From: Crenothrix sp043729335
Lineage (GTDB): Bacteria > Pseudomonadota > Gammaproteobacteria > Methylococcales > Methylomonadaceae
DNA length: 64,000 nucleotides
Assembly (NCBI RefSeq): GCF_043729335.1
Contig: NZ_JAYTLQ010000056.1
Span: 62,001 to 126,000 of the forward strand
Direction of reading: 5' to 3'
Shown here: piece by piece, positions 24,479 to 33,666 of the stretch
How positions within the stretch are numbered: position 1 is the first letter of the stretch
Layout of the letters: each line of letters opens with the position of its first letter
Made by a program: the position numbers and the translations under genes
Notes under the pieces: generated by a model
Database searches by the model: none
The model's input: the letters and a program-made list of their open reading frames with translations, nothing else
What the model was told of the DNA's origin: nothing

Positions 24479-25639
24479 ATGAATCACATTGCCTTAAAGA
24501 TGTTGTTTGGTGACAGAGGTAAGTTTTTGGGCATCGTTATGGGCTTAACCTTTGCATCACTTATCATGACGCAACAGCCAGCGATTTTTTTGGGTTTAAT
24601 GTCACGTTCCTACAGCTTTGTTACTGATTTGGGTTTACCCGATATTTGGGTAATGGATAGTAAAGTGCAGTTTGTTGACGACATTAAATCGCTGCAAGAC
24701 ACCGAGCTATACCGAGTACGCGGTATTTCTGGTGTGGAATGGGCTATGCCGTTATACAAAGGCATGTTAAAAGTGCGTTTAACCGATGGTACTTTTCAAA
24801 CTTGCAATGTCATTGGCCTGGACGATACCACTTTAATTGGTGGGCCGCCGGTTATGTTGCAGGGCAAAGTGTCTGATTTGCGGCGTAGTGATGCGGTTAT
24901 TGTCGACATTGATGGCGCTAAAGACAAGCTAGGCAAACCCAATCCGGTTAAAGGCGGTAAACCCATACCTCTGAAGGTAGGCGATAGTTTGGAGCTAAAC
25001 GATCATCGTGCCATTGTGGTTGGCATAGCCAAAAATACCCGCACGTTTCAATCACAACCGATTATTTATACCACGTATTCCCGCGCAAAAGCCTATGCAC
25101 CTAGAGAGCGTAAATTATTGTCTTTTGTATTGGTGAAGGCCAAGCAAGGCCAAGATTTAGCCCAATTAACCCGTAGAATTGGCGCGATAACCGGCTTGGC
25201 AGCTTATACCCAAACTGAATTTAAAGAACTTACTTATAATTATTTCTTAAAAAACACCGGTATTCCGATTAATTTTGGCATTTCAGTGATGTTGGGTTTT
25301 ATTGTTGGCGCTGCAATTGCCGGGCAAACATTTTATAACTTTACCCTGGAAAACATCCGTCAATTTGGCGTACTTAAAGCGATGGGCACGGGCAATGGCA
25401 CTTTGTTACGCATGATTTTATTGCAAGCGATTGTAGTGGGGACTATTGGTTATGGCTTAGGTGTAGGTTTAACCGCCTTGTTTGGTCACCTGATGCGCAA
25501 TACTATTCTGGCATTCAAATTCCCTTGGCAATTGCTGATTTTTAGCGGAACCGGCGTTAGTATCATTTGCATTTTTGCCGCATTACTGAGTATTTGGAAA
25601 GTTATTCGTTTGGAACCCGCCATTGTTTTTAAAGGCTAA
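24479..25639 (+). CDS. ABC transporter permease of the DevC/MacB type
   Basis: The 386-residue membrane protein has one N-terminal helix (about residues 17-35), a large periplasmic domain (about 40-255) and three C-terminal helices with the FtsX-type QFGVLKAMGTGNGTLLRMIL segment. This layout is that of DevC and MacB-like permeases, which do not carry substrate through the membrane but drive a periplasmic adaptor. It is the first gene of a four-gene cassette and is followed by the ATPase after three bases. An AAAAGG site precedes the ATG. The substrate is unknown. Confidence 0.87.
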   Translation: MNHIALKMLFGDRGKFLGIVMGLTFASLIMTQQPAIFLGLMSRSYSFVTDLGLPDIWVMDSKVQFVDDIKSLQDTELYRVRGISGVEWAMPLYKGMLKVRLTDGTFQTCNVIGLDDTTLIGGPPVMLQGKVSDLRRSDAVIVDIDGAKDKLGKPNPVKGGKPIPLKVGDSLELNDHRAIVVGIAKNTRTFQSQPIIYTTYSRAKAYAPRERKLLSFVLVKAKQGQDLAQLTRRIGAITGLAAYTQTEFKELTYNYFLKNTGIPINFGISVMLGFIVGAAIAGQTFYNFTLENIRQFGVLKAMGTGNGTLLRMILLQAIVVGTIGYGLGVGLTALFGHLMRNTILAFKFPWQLLIFSGTGVSIICIFAALLSIWKVIRLEPAIVFKG

Positions 25640-25642
25640 CTC

Positions 25643-26374
25643 ATGACTTCAAAGAATTTGGCGGTACGTTGCCAAAATATCATGAAGACCTACGATACCG
25701 GCGACCAAAAAGTGATTGCTTTAAATGGTGTCAATCTGGACATAGCGACCGGTGAATTAATGATGTTAGTTGGACCGTCCGGCTGCGGTAAAACGACATT
25801 AATTTCCGTAATTGCCGGCATTCTTGATCAGGATTCTGGACTTTGTGAGTTATTTGGACACGATCTGTTAACGATGCGCAGTAAAGACAAGCTGCGCTTT
25901 AGGGCACAGAACATCGGCTTTGTGTTTCAGGCTTTTAATCTATTGCCCGCGTTAAATGCGGCCGAGAATGTTTCCGTGCCATTAATAATTAACGGCGTAA
26001 AACGTATTGAGGCGGAACGCAAAGCCGTTCAAGTGCTAGCCCAAGTGGGTTTGGGCGAGCGCGTTAAATCCATGCCCTCACAACTGTCCGGCGGGCAGCA
26101 ACAGCGCGTTGCCATAGCGCGTGCTTTGGTACACAGCCCAAGATTGATTGTATGTGACGAGCCCACCAGCGCCTTGGATCATGAATCCGGGCAAAATGTT
26201 ATGAATTTACTTAAAGATGTCGCCTTAAGTCAGGACAGGGCATTGGTTATCGTTACTCATGATGCGCGAATTTTTAGCTTTGCGGATCGCATTGCCGAAA
26301 TGGATGACGGGCACATTGTAAAAATTGTCGATAACACGGCTCAACTTAAAAACAACTCCCCAAAAACGCTATGA
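25643..26374 (+). CDS. ABC transporter ATPase of the DevA/MacB type
   Basis: The 243-residue protein has Walker A GPSGCGKTT near residue 45, the Q-loop FVFQAFNLLPALNAAENV, signature LSGGQQQR, Walker B LIVCDEPTSALD and switch VTHDARIF. It belongs to the LolD/MacB/DevA group that powers FtsX-type permeases. Its ATG follows the permease stop by three bases, and the adaptor gene overlaps its own stop, so the three proteins should be made together. Confidence 0.93.
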   Translation: MTSKNLAVRCQNIMKTYDTGDQKVIALNGVNLDIATGELMMLVGPSGCGKTTLISVIAGILDQDSGLCELFGHDLLTMRSKDKLRFRAQNIGFVFQAFNLLPALNAAENVSVPLIINGVKRIEAERKAVQVLAQVGLGERVKSMPSQLSGGQQQRVAIARALVHSPRLIVCDEPTSALDHESGQNVMNLLKDVALSQDRALVIVTHDARIFSFADRIAEMDDGHIVKIVDNTAQLKNNSPKTL

Positions 26375-27357
26375 AACTAAGATACTTGCTCTCTATACTG
26401 GCGTTGACAGGATTTTTGTTTGCCGCTTACAAGGTAGTCACTGGCAATAAACCTGTACCGGTTGCGCCAGCGGTGGTAGAACCCGCGTCGGCACCGTTTA
26501 AAGCTTTTATTGCAGGATCAGGCATTATTGAATCAAAAAGCCAAAATATTGCTATTGGAACGCCACTGCCGGGTATTGTTGTGAACGTAGCGGCTAAGGT
26601 GGGCGATAAAGTCAAAAAAGGCATGCCGTTGTTTTATGTAGATGATCGCGAAATCAAGGCGCAATTGGCAATTAAACAAGCTGATTTGGCTAAAGCGCAC
26701 GCGGGAGTAACCATTGCTCAGGCTAATATTGCAGATAGTCGCTCGCTCAGCCAATTAGCAGAAGCCGTCATCGACAAACGCGCCATCAGTCGCGAAGAAT
26801 TGTTAAAACGTCGCAATGTACTGGCCATTGCTAAAGCTAATTTGGCGGGTGCGTTAGCAAGCGTGCAGCAAGCACAAGCGGCGGTTATTGATATAAAAAC
26901 CACACTGGATAGACTGGTAGTGCATGCCCCAGTTGATGGCGAAGTGTTGCAAGTGAATATTCGCCCAGGTGAATTTGCCCAGGCTGGCGAAGTAAATCCG
27001 CCCTTGTTATTACTGGGTAACCTGGATCAGCTGCATGTACGTGTTGATATTGATGAAAACGATGCCTGGCGATTTAACAAAAACAGATCGGCAGTAGCTT
27101 ATTTACGGGGTAATCGTGCTTTTAAGGTTAACCTGCATTTTGCTTACATTGAACCTTTTGTTGTACCCAAAAAATCATTAACCGGTGACAGCACAGAACG
27201 TGTCGATACCCGCGTGTTACAGGCTTTGTATAGCTTTAATCCCAGCAAGGAGCTGACTGTCTATGTCGGACAACAGATGGATGTGTTTATTGAGGCGCAA
27301 GATTATTCACCGGAACCTGAGGCCGTAAAAGTTGTGCCCACGACAGCTGCGCCATGA
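26371..27357 (+). CDS. Periplasmic adaptor (membrane fusion) protein
   Basis: The 328-residue HlyD-family protein has an N-terminal membrane anchor (about residues 4-22), a lipoyl-like half (LPGIVVNVAAKVGDKVKKGMP), an alpha-hairpin with alanine-rich heptads (about 90-190: AKAHAGVTIAQANIADS, ANLAGALASVQQAQAAVID), and the second lipoyl half VHAPVDGEVLQVNIRPGEFA. It would link the inner-membrane ABC complex to the outer-membrane factor encoded next. The ATG overlaps the ATPase stop (ATGA). The fairly short hairpin fits a DevB-like adaptor. Confidence 0.9.
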   Translation: MKLRYLLSILALTGFLFAAYKVVTGNKPVPVAPAVVEPASAPFKAFIAGSGIIESKSQNIAIGTPLPGIVVNVAAKVGDKVKKGMPLFYVDDREIKAQLAIKQADLAKAHAGVTIAQANIADSRSLSQLAEAVIDKRAISREELLKRRNVLAIAKANLAGALASVQQAQAAVIDIKTTLDRLVVHAPVDGEVLQVNIRPGEFAQAGEVNPPLLLLGNLDQLHVRVDIDENDAWRFNKNRSAVAYLRGNRAFKVNLHFAYIEPFVVPKKSLTGDSTERVDTRVLQALYSFNPSKELTVYVGQQMDVFIEAQDYSPEPEAVKVVPTTAAP

Positions 27358-28889
27358 AAATACGTGTTTTAGTGCCGATGATGGCGCTGCTGATGGTTGC
27401 TTGTGAATCTGTAGGACCTAATTATCATCGTCCTGAGCTTGCTGCCCCCAAACAATGGAGTGTTGATAGCGCTAAATCCATGCAAACTGAGCAATGGTGG
27501 AAAATTTTTAATGACGCTATCCTTAATGGCCTCATCAAAGATGCCATTGCCGCCAATCTTGATCTAAAACAAGCCTTAGTTCGCATTAAAGATACCCGAG
27601 CCCAGCGCAGCGCTATCTTTGCAGCAGCCTTACCTAGCTTAACAGCAAAAACCAACATCAGCCGGCGACTGAATAATACCTCCGTTGGTGCGCAATCAGG
27701 TGGCGCGGGCGGAGGCTTTGGTGTGGGCAATCAGCTCATCAACATTTTTCAGTTAGGTTTTGATGCACAGTGGGAATTGGATTTTTTCGGCGGTGCCAGA
27801 AGAGCAGCCGAGGCCGCAGATGCGACGCTTGAGAGCGATATTGAAAGCAGCCGTGATGTGCTGGTTAGCTTGTTAGCAGAAGTGGCGAGAAATTATATCG
27901 CGTTGCGCGGCCAGCAAAAATTACAAGAAATTACCTTAAAAAATCTGGAGGCTCAACAAGAAACCGAGCAATTAACTGAAATCAGACAGCAATCGGGCTT
28001 ATCAAGCAGTTTGGACGTGGTTCAGGCACAAGCGCTCGTTGCTACAACCCTGGCTGATGTTGCCAGCTCTCAAACGCAGATTCAACAGTCTATTCATACG
28101 CTCAGCGTATTACTGGGCCGAGAACCTAATGCGTTAATGTCGCGTTTAAACCATATAAATGTTACCCATTTAACAACAAGTGGCCAAGCCGCTACTCCAA
28201 TGGCAGGCACAACCGTGATTCCTGACCTGCCTTCGGAATTATTAAAACGCAGACCCGATATCCGCCGTGCTGAGCGATTAATGGCAAGCGCAAGCGCCAA
28301 TATTGGTATTGCAACGGCGGAGCTGTATCCAAAAATCAATTTATTAGCTTTTTTGGGCTTGCAAAATTCCAGTATTAAGGATTTCACACCGTTAGGAAAG
28401 TCGTGGTCTACAGCGGCATCCTTGACCATGCCAATTTTTAACTGGGGACAACTAAAAGCCAATATTAAAAGCAAACAAGCTCAATCAGAACTGGCTTTTT
28501 TAACCTATCAGTCAACCGTTTTAAATGCCTTCAAAGAAGTCGAGGATGCGTTAGTGGCCTGCACACAGGAAAAACAACGCTATCAAGCGCTAGATCAAGC
28601 AGTCGAGGCTAATCAGTTGGCCGTGCATTTGGCTACTGAACGCTATGAAACAGGATTGACAGGGTTTATAGATGTCCTTAATTCCCAACAGTCGCTGTAT
28701 CAAACCCAAGCTGAATTAACCCGTAGCGAAGCCGATATTTCAACCCAGCTAGTTGCCCTGTACAAAGCATTAGGTGGTGGCTGGCAGACCGAGGCAAAGG
28801 TGAATGATACCTGTGCAAGGTGTCAAAAAAACATAGCTGAGCAGCTTTATAATTTAACAAAGCCCAAGGGGGGAAGTAATGCCAAATAA
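27354..28889 (+). CDS. Outer-membrane efflux lipoprotein (NodT/OprM family)
   Basis: The 511-residue protein is a TolC-like outer-membrane channel. A lipoprotein signal ends in LMVAC with the lipid-modified Cys at residue 17, followed by VGPNYHRPEL typical of NodT proteins. Two efflux-protein repeats follow, with DFFGGARRAAEAADATLES and IPDLPSELLKRRPDIRRAER near the middle. The C-terminus adds an unusual tail with CARC (two cysteines) beyond the end of the barrel domain. The ATG overlaps the adaptor stop, so the complete tripartite pump is encoded as one unit. Confidence 0.92.
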   Translation: MKIRVLVPMMALLMVACESVGPNYHRPELAAPKQWSVDSAKSMQTEQWWKIFNDAILNGLIKDAIAANLDLKQALVRIKDTRAQRSAIFAAALPSLTAKTNISRRLNNTSVGAQSGGAGGGFGVGNQLINIFQLGFDAQWELDFFGGARRAAEAADATLESDIESSRDVLVSLLAEVARNYIALRGQQKLQEITLKNLEAQQETEQLTEIRQQSGLSSSLDVVQAQALVATTLADVASSQTQIQQSIHTLSVLLGREPNALMSRLNHINVTHLTTSGQAATPMAGTTVIPDLPSELLKRRPDIRRAERLMASASANIGIATAELYPKINLLAFLGLQNSSIKDFTPLGKSWSTAASLTMPIFNWGQLKANIKSKQAQSELAFLTYQSTVLNAFKEVEDALVACTQEKQRYQALDQAVEANQLAVHLATERYETGLTGFIDVLNSQQSLYQTQAELTRSEADISTQLVALYKALGGGWQTEAKVNDTCARCQKNIAEQLYNLTKPKGGSNAK

Positions 28890-28958
28890 TTTGACGGGCA
28901 ATAATAAATTTAAAATAAATTCACAAAATAAAAAAATGCCGCACCACCCGCATGGTGA

Positions 28959-29876
28959 TTAAATCGGCAACCCTTTTATCGCCCGCAATAAATTGCCACA
29001 AAACAACTCTTTACCGGTTCTTGTTCGCATCCAGAGTTGTTTTATTTCCATTTGATTGGCAGAAAAATACGGTTCGGCAGACTTTGCCAAATCTGCCAGC
29101 GCCACTTTGGGCGAGTAAGTATTAACAATTAAAAAAGCGTTAGGATTCATTAGCCCGTGCGCTGTTGCTATCAAGCAGGACAAATGATTTTCCAAAATCC
29201 ATTTTTCACCTTTAGCGCCCAAGCCAAAGGCGGGCGGATCCATAATGATGCCATCGTAGGTATTACCACGTTTCAATTCACGTTGGGCAAATTTTAACGC
29301 ATCCTCAAGCACCCATTTAATGTCGGCAAGACTGCTGCGCTCTCTATTTTCGTTAGCCCAGCTGATCATTTGCCGGACTGAATCTACATGGACAACATCC
29401 GCGCCGCAATCACGGGCTACCATTGATGCTGCGCCGGTATAAGCAAATAAATTTAAAATCTTTTGGCCAACATAAGTGCGCTCTTTAATAAAGCGCCAGT
29501 TAGCTTGCTGCTCTGGAAACAAACCCACATGCTTAAATTTGGTTAACTTTAAACCAAAGGTTAAATTTTCATAGGCAATCGTCCATTGCTCTGGAGAATG
29601 CGTTTTTATAGCTTTCCAGCTGCCTTGTGTTGAGGAGAGTTCTTCAAACTCCCAATGTGCCATTTCTTGCCATTGCGCGTAAGGCCATTCCGGTTTGAAA
29701 TGCGCTTGAATTTCCGGACGGATGGTAACGACTTGCCCCCAGCGCTCCAGTTTTTTACCATCGCCTGCATCAAGCAGTTGGTAATCACTCCAGGGTAATC
29801 CGTATTCGCGTAGGGCTATGCCGGCATCTGTACTACTGGAATAATTTCCAGATGCTTTGTGATGCGTATTTGCCAT
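28959..29876 (-). CDS. Class I SAM-dependent methyltransferase, RlmI/RlmK-like
   Basis: The 305-residue protein carries the SAM-binding motif NLFAYTGAASMVARDCGADVVHVDS and the catalytic-type DPPAFGLGAKG, which mark the COG1092 RNA methyltransferases. It lacks the N-terminal PUA domain of RlmI, so the first 90 residues (WPYAQWQEMAHWEFEEL region) are different. The substrate is probably rRNA or tRNA, by inference. It is convergent with the efflux cassette, with a 69-base gap that holds only a weak imperfect stem. Confidence 0.85.
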   Translation of the reverse strand: MANTHHKASGNYSSSTDAGIALREYGLPWSDYQLLDAGDGKKLERWGQVVTIRPEIQAHFKPEWPYAQWQEMAHWEFEELSSTQGSWKAIKTHSPEQWTIAYENLTFGLKLTKFKHVGLFPEQQANWRFIKERTYVGQKILNLFAYTGAASMVARDCGADVVHVDSVRQMISWANENRERSSLADIKWVLEDALKFAQRELKRGNTYDGIIMDPPAFGLGAKGEKWILENHLSCLIATAHGLMNPNAFLIVNTYSPKVALADLAKSAEPYFSANQMEIKQLWMRTRTGKELFCGNLLRAIKGLPI

Positions 29877-29974
29877 TTATACCTTTGTGCGTGATTTTCG
29901 AGTGGCTGCGCATAACCCATTATTATTCATGAGCTTTATATTCAATGCACTATAAAAGCCATCAAAGCTCTCGA

Positions 29975-30484
29975 TCATCTCGCATAAAAAATATAATCCG
30001 CTGTATAGGAGGCAGGCTTTTCAGTGCCCAAATGATTAGCATCGCACTGCTGTGTCGGCTCCAAACCGCCCTGGGTATTTACCCGATTAATAAAAGATAC
30101 CGTTGACAACAACCCATTACCTTGATGATCAACAACTTCAATTAATAGCCACGGCATTGCCTTATTGCGTGCCTCATCGGTTTTTTGACTGATTTTACCT
30201 ATTACCCGGCTACCGTCTTTATATTGCCAAGCAGGGCCTTTAGTATGTTTGCCCACCTGTTTTCCCTGCTCATCTAGCAATATTGCATTAGGATAGACTA
30301 TCCATTTATAACTATCGTCTTTCAATGCACATTGATAAATTTGCTCTCCGGTGGCGTGCAGGGTGAATAATTGAGTATTTCCTGACGGCACTTTGATAAC
30401 ATCAGGAATAACAAGCTCCGCGCCAATAACGCGCTGACAAACCAACCCAATTAATACAATACATTTAATTTTATTATTTACCAT
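29975..30484 (-). CDS. DUF3455-family secreted protein
   Basis: The 169-residue protein has a signal peptide (IKCIVLIGLVCQRVIGA), then the DUF3455 pattern: VPSGNTQLFTLHATGEQIYQC, WIVYPNAILLDEQGKQVGKH, GPAWQYKDGSRVIGK, PWLLIEVVDHQGNGLLSTVS, RVNTQGG and YTADYIFYAR. Two cysteines (in YQC and QQC) may pair. Function is not known. It overlaps the end of the SDR gene by seven bases and is therefore likely in the same transcript. Confidence 0.85.
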   Translation of the reverse strand: MVNNKIKCIVLIGLVCQRVIGAELVIPDVIKVPSGNTQLFTLHATGEQIYQCALKDDSYKWIVYPNAILLDEQGKQVGKHTKGPAWQYKDGSRVIGKISQKTDEARNKAMPWLLIEVVDHQGNGLLSTVSFINRVNTQGGLEPTQQCDANHLGTEKPASYTADYIFYAR

Positions 30485-31173
30485 GGCATCGTCTTCCCGT
30501 CATATTGCACAAAGTTACCGGATTGTTCTAATGAAAAACTGGCTATTACCTGACGCATGCCAGCAATACTTTCTGTGGGTAAAGTAGGTGCATTAGCGCC
30601 GCCCATGTCTGTTTTAACCCAGCCAGGATGAAAAATAAGCACGCCTATTGCCTCTTTTTTCAAATCAATGCTTACACTGCGCATCGCAGCATTTACCGCA
30701 GCTTTACTGGAACGGTACAAAATACTCCCTCCGCTGGTATTGTCAGCAAGACTGCCCATTAAACTGCTTATGGTCACTATGAGTTTTTGCTCGCCGCGTT
30801 TGATATGGCTTAAAAACACTTCCGTCATTTTAACGGGAGCTAGTGTATTAATCAGCATGCTATGCTGCCATGCTTGATAATCCAGCTGGCCAAAACCATG
30901 TTCGCTCTTATCATCATACACACCGGCATTATTAAGCAGCACATCAATCGCTATGGATGATAATTTAGAGGACAGCGCGTCGATTTGAGAAAAGTCGGCA
31001 ATATCCAGTGCGTGTAAATGTATATTGTCATGTTGCCCCGCTAATTGCGTCAAAGCCGATGCCTTTGATAAATCACGGCAACAGGCAATAACCGTCCAGT
31101 TATCTTCTGCGTACTGCCGGCAAAACTCCAAACCTAAACCGCGATTAGCACCGGTAATTAAAACGGTAGACAT
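30478..31173 (-). CDS. Short-chain dehydrogenase/reductase (C-factor-like)
   Basis: The 231-residue protein has the NAD(P)-binding TGANRGLGLEFCRQY at the start, NNAGVY, the catalytic Ser in ISSLMGSLAD, YRSSKAAVNAAMRS with Tyr-x-x-x-Lys, and HPGWVKTDMGG. The Rossmann motif with Arg and the CCRD after the second strand fit NADPH-using carbonyl-reductase or C-factor-like SDRs. ATG 31173 has AGGTG upstream. The substrate is unknown. It overlaps the DUF3455 gene. Confidence 0.9.
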   Translation of the reverse strand: MSTVLITGANRGLGLEFCRQYAEDNWTVIACCRDLSKASALTQLAGQHDNIHLHALDIADFSQIDALSSKLSSIAIDVLLNNAGVYDDKSEHGFGQLDYQAWQHSMLINTLAPVKMTEVFLSHIKRGEQKLIVTISSLMGSLADNTSGGSILYRSSKAAVNAAMRSVSIDLKKEAIGVLIFHPGWVKTDMGGANAPTLPTESIAGMRQVIASFSLEQSGNFVQYDGKTMPW

Positions 31174-31186
31174 AATGTTCACCTCA

Positions 31187-31225
31187 TTAAAAACCTTCAC
31201 TACCATGGATAATGAAGGTTTTTAT
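31187..31225. terminator. Terminator after sodB
   Basis: AAACCTTCA pairs with TGAAGGTTT around a 13-base loop, followed by T-runs on both strands. It lies between the sodB stop and the SDR start and should end most sodB transcripts. Confidence 0.65.
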
Positions 31226-31236
31226 AGTTTACTCAG

Positions 31237-31818
31237 TTATGCTGCAAAATTCTTAGCTGCAAAATCCCAATTAACTAGCGCCCAAAATGCTTCCAAATAG
31301 GCAGGTCTTGCATTTCTAAAATCGATGTAATAAGCATGTTCCCACACATCACACGTCAATAAAGGCGTTTGCCCGGTGGTTAATGGGCAGCCAGCGTTAC
31401 TGGTACTCACCAAGGCTAAGCTGCCATCGGCATTTTTCACCAACCAACCCCAACCCGAACCAAATGTAGTCACTGCACACTTAGTAAATTCTTCTTTAAA
31501 TTTCGCAAATGATCCAAAAGAAGAATTAATGGCCTCTGCCAAAGCGCCTGTTGGCTCCCCGCCACCATTGGGTGACAAACTGTTCCAATAAAAGGTATGG
31601 TTCCAAATTTGCGCGGCATTATTAAAAATACCCCCTGATGACTTGGCGATAACTTCTTCCAGTGACAAGCCTTCAAATTCCGTACCAGGAACCAAGTTAT
31701 TCAAATTGGTGACATAAGTTTGATGATGCTTGCCATAATGAAAATCTAAGGTTTCTTCTGAAATATGGGGTGCTAAACTGTTTTTAGCATACGGCAAAGC
31801 AGGTAGTTCGAAAGCCAT
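31237..31818 (-). CDS. sodB: Iron superoxide dismutase
   Basis: SodB removes superoxide in the cytoplasm. The 193-residue protein has the N-terminal FELPALPYAKNSLAPHISEE, metal ligands in HHQTYVTNLN, NHTFYW and DVWEHAYYIDF, and the GSGWGWLV motif. The AAQIWNHTFYWNSL motif with its Gln-69-type residue and the pattern near TTFGSGWGW fit the iron type rather than manganese. Length is normal. A hairpin terminator lies just past its stop. Confidence 0.95.
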   Translation of the reverse strand: MAFELPALPYAKNSLAPHISEETLDFHYGKHHQTYVTNLNNLVPGTEFEGLSLEEVIAKSSGGIFNNAAQIWNHTFYWNSLSPNGGGEPTGALAEAINSSFGSFAKFKEEFTKCAVTTFGSGWGWLVKNADGSLALVSTSNAGCPLTTGQTPLLTCDVWEHAYYIDFRNARPAYLEAFWALVNWDFAAKNFAA

Positions 31819-31958
31819 TTACAATAATCCTAAATAAAAATTAAAAAATCACTAAGTCAGTAGTAAAAATGCCTACAGTACTTAATAAGCAACTACTGTA
31901 TCATTTAGCAGCCCCTAGATAAAGCACGTTACTTTAAGAAACCCATTTCAGGTTACGG

Positions 31959-31964
31959 TATAAT
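31959..31964 (+). promoter_or_regulatory. Possible -10 element upstream of the CDGSH gene
   Basis: TATAAT lies 33 bases before ATG 31997 in an ACGGTATAATTTGC context. The -35 is weak, so this is only a candidate. Confidence 0.35.
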
Positions 31965-31996
31965 TTGCATTTATTTCACTTGGATTAATCGATAAC

Positions 31997-32236
31997 ATGA
32001 CAAGCAAAACAAACTCGCCCCTTCCTGTAGATGTCGAAGCTGGGCAACGCTATTCATGGTGTAGCTGTGGTTTTAGCCAAACCATGCCCTTATGCGATCA
32101 TTCCCATCGACAGTTCTCTGAAAAAAAATCGGTAAAATTTATCGCCGAAAAAACAGAAACATTATTTTTATGTGCTTGTTCCCAAACCTCAACGCCACCT
32201 TATTGTGATAACAGCCACCAGTGTAAAAAAGACTAA
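31997..32236 (+). CDS. Double CDGSH-type iron-sulfur protein
   Basis: The 79-residue protein has two CDGSH-like cluster motifs: CSCGFSQTMPLCDHSH and CACSQTSTPPYCDNSH. Each supplies three cysteines and a histidine for a [2Fe-2S] cluster. Two motifs in one short chain is the common bacterial form. It probably acts in redox or iron-sulfur handling in the cytoplasm. The next gene begins one base after its stop codon, so the two are likely co-transcribed. Confidence 0.9.
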   Translation: MTSKTNSPLPVDVEAGQRYSWCSCGFSQTMPLCDHSHRQFSEKKSVKFIAEKTETLFLCACSQTSTPPYCDNSHQCKKD

Positions 32237-32237
32237 T

Positions 32238-32714
32238 ATGGCTATCGAGATTGAACATAAGTTTTTATTAGCTAACGACGATTGGCGGCAATTTGTCAGC
32301 AGCTCTATTGACTATAAACAAGGTTATTTAAGCTCACAAGCTACTAGCTCAATCCGAGTTAGGATCAGTGACAATCATGCTTGGTTAAATATTAAAAGCG
32401 CCACTGTAGGGACTCAAAGACACGAATACGAATATGAAATTCCATTAGCCGATGCCAGCGAAATATTGGATACCTTGTGCAAAAAACCCTTAATAGAAAA
32501 AACCCGTTATTTTATTAAAAATAACGAGAATACGTGGGAAATAGATGAGTTTTATGGCGATAACCAAGGCCTAATAGTTGCCGAAATTGAGTTGTCTGCG
32601 CTTGACCAGCACTTTGAAAAACCTTCCTGGGTGGGCGTAGAAGTCACCAATGATAGACGTTATTACAACAATAACTTGGCTGTACAACCTTACTCGACAT
32701 GGACTAAAGACTAA
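32238..32714 (+). CDS. CYTH-domain triphosphate-tunnel protein
   Basis: The 158-residue protein starts with MAIEIEHKFLL, which holds the ExExK motif of CYTH enzymes, and continues with SSIRVRISDNHAWLNIKSAT and a set of charged strands (EYEYEIPLADA, TRYFIKNNENTWEIDEFYG, LIVAEIELSALDQ) that form the tunnel. The family includes triphosphatases and class IV adenylate cyclases; the simple short form is more often a triphosphatase. ATG 32238 lies one base past the upstream CDGSH stop. A longer in-frame start inside that gene is unlikely. Confidence 0.88.
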   Translation: MAIEIEHKFLLANDDWRQFVSSSIDYKQGYLSSQATSSIRVRISDNHAWLNIKSATVGTQRHEYEYEIPLADASEILDTLCKKPLIEKTRYFIKNNENTWEIDEFYGDNQGLIVAEIELSALDQHFEKPSWVGVEVTNDRRYYNNNLAVQPYSTWTKD

Positions 32715-32763
32715 TTTTTTATAGCCTATTGCAAATTACAACATTTTAATTTATATTCGCTGT

Positions 32764-33450
32764 ATGAAAAAAACAACGTTTGTTGCATTATTACTACTAA
32801 CCACGCATTGCTTTGCCAACGATATAAAAACATCACTGGCAAGCATTGAATCTCAGTGGGCGATAATTTATTACAAAACCCCAAAAGTTCAACAAGAAAA
32901 AGCTTATCAGCAACTACTCGACCAAGCCAATAGCCTCGCTTTACAATTTCCAAAAGCTGCCGAGCCTTTGTTCTGGCAAGCCGTCATAAAAGCCACGTAT
33001 GCGGACCAACAAGATGGTTTATCAGCACTTAAAGCCATCAATGAAGCCCGCGATCTACTGACCCAAGCAATCACTATTGACTCAAAAGCCATGGAGGGTT
33101 CAGCTTACGTGACGCTAGGCACGCTATATTACATGGTACCCGGCTGGCCTATCGCTTTTGGCGATAACAATAAAGCCCGAAAAATGTTTCAAGCCGCATT
33201 AAAAATCAACCCTAATGGAATTGATGCCAATTATTTTTACGGGGAATTTCTTGCTTCCGTCAACGAACTTAAAGAAGCACAAAAATATTTTGAAATTGCC
33301 AGCAAAGCGCCAACTCGAAACGAGCAAAACTACGCAGATAACAAACTAAAAGAAGAAGCCACCATGGCGCTTAAAAATATCAATACACGAAAAATAAGTC
33401 ATGTTAAAAAAATGTTTTTATCGCTGCTAAATTCCGACAAAATTAATTAG
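32764..33450 (+). CDS. Secreted TPR-repeat protein
   Basis: The 228-residue protein has a signal peptide (MKKTTFVALLLLTTHCFA), then helical repeats of TPR type: AYQQLLDQANSLALQFPKAA, INEARDLLTQAITIDSKAME, NKARKMFQAALKINPNGIDA and LKEAQKYFEIASKAPTRNEQ. Such proteins scaffold protein contacts, here in the periplasm or at the outer membrane. The GTLYYMVPGWPIAFGDNNKA motif is common in one TPR subgroup of unknown role. It follows the CYTH gene by 50 bases. Confidence 0.8.
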   Translation: MKKTTFVALLLLTTHCFANDIKTSLASIESQWAIIYYKTPKVQQEKAYQQLLDQANSLALQFPKAAEPLFWQAVIKATYADQQDGLSALKAINEARDLLTQAITIDSKAMEGSAYVTLGTLYYMVPGWPIAFGDNNKARKMFQAALKINPNGIDANYFYGEFLASVNELKEAQKYFEIASKAPTRNEQNYADNKLKEEATMALKNINTRKISHVKKMFLSLLNSDKIN

Positions 33451-33604
33451 ATTCAATACAATATCCATAAATCTAACTCACTATAGCTTCACCTTTTATC
33501 GTTGCCGCTCTCTAACTTGTTACCAAAAACTATTTTCTAGATATAGATTCAATGTTAGATCAGTAGCGCTCAGTTAAGGCAATGTTTTATCGTTTGCATC
33601 TTTC

Positions 33605-33613
33605 TGCTAGAAT
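33605..33613 (+). promoter_or_regulatory. Possible extended -10 element upstream of fdxA
   Basis: TGCTAGAAT matches the TGN-TAGAAT extended -10 form and lies about 54 bases before the fdxA ATG. The -35 region is not convincing. Confidence 0.35.
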
Positions 33614-33666
33614 GTGCGACCTAAGTATAAAAACTAATTATTTCTACAACTTTCCTGGTAAAAATT

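Noticed and set aside
28890..28958. Terminator between the efflux cassette and the methyltransferase
   Set aside because: Only an imperfect CACCA...TGGTG stem without a T-run was seen.
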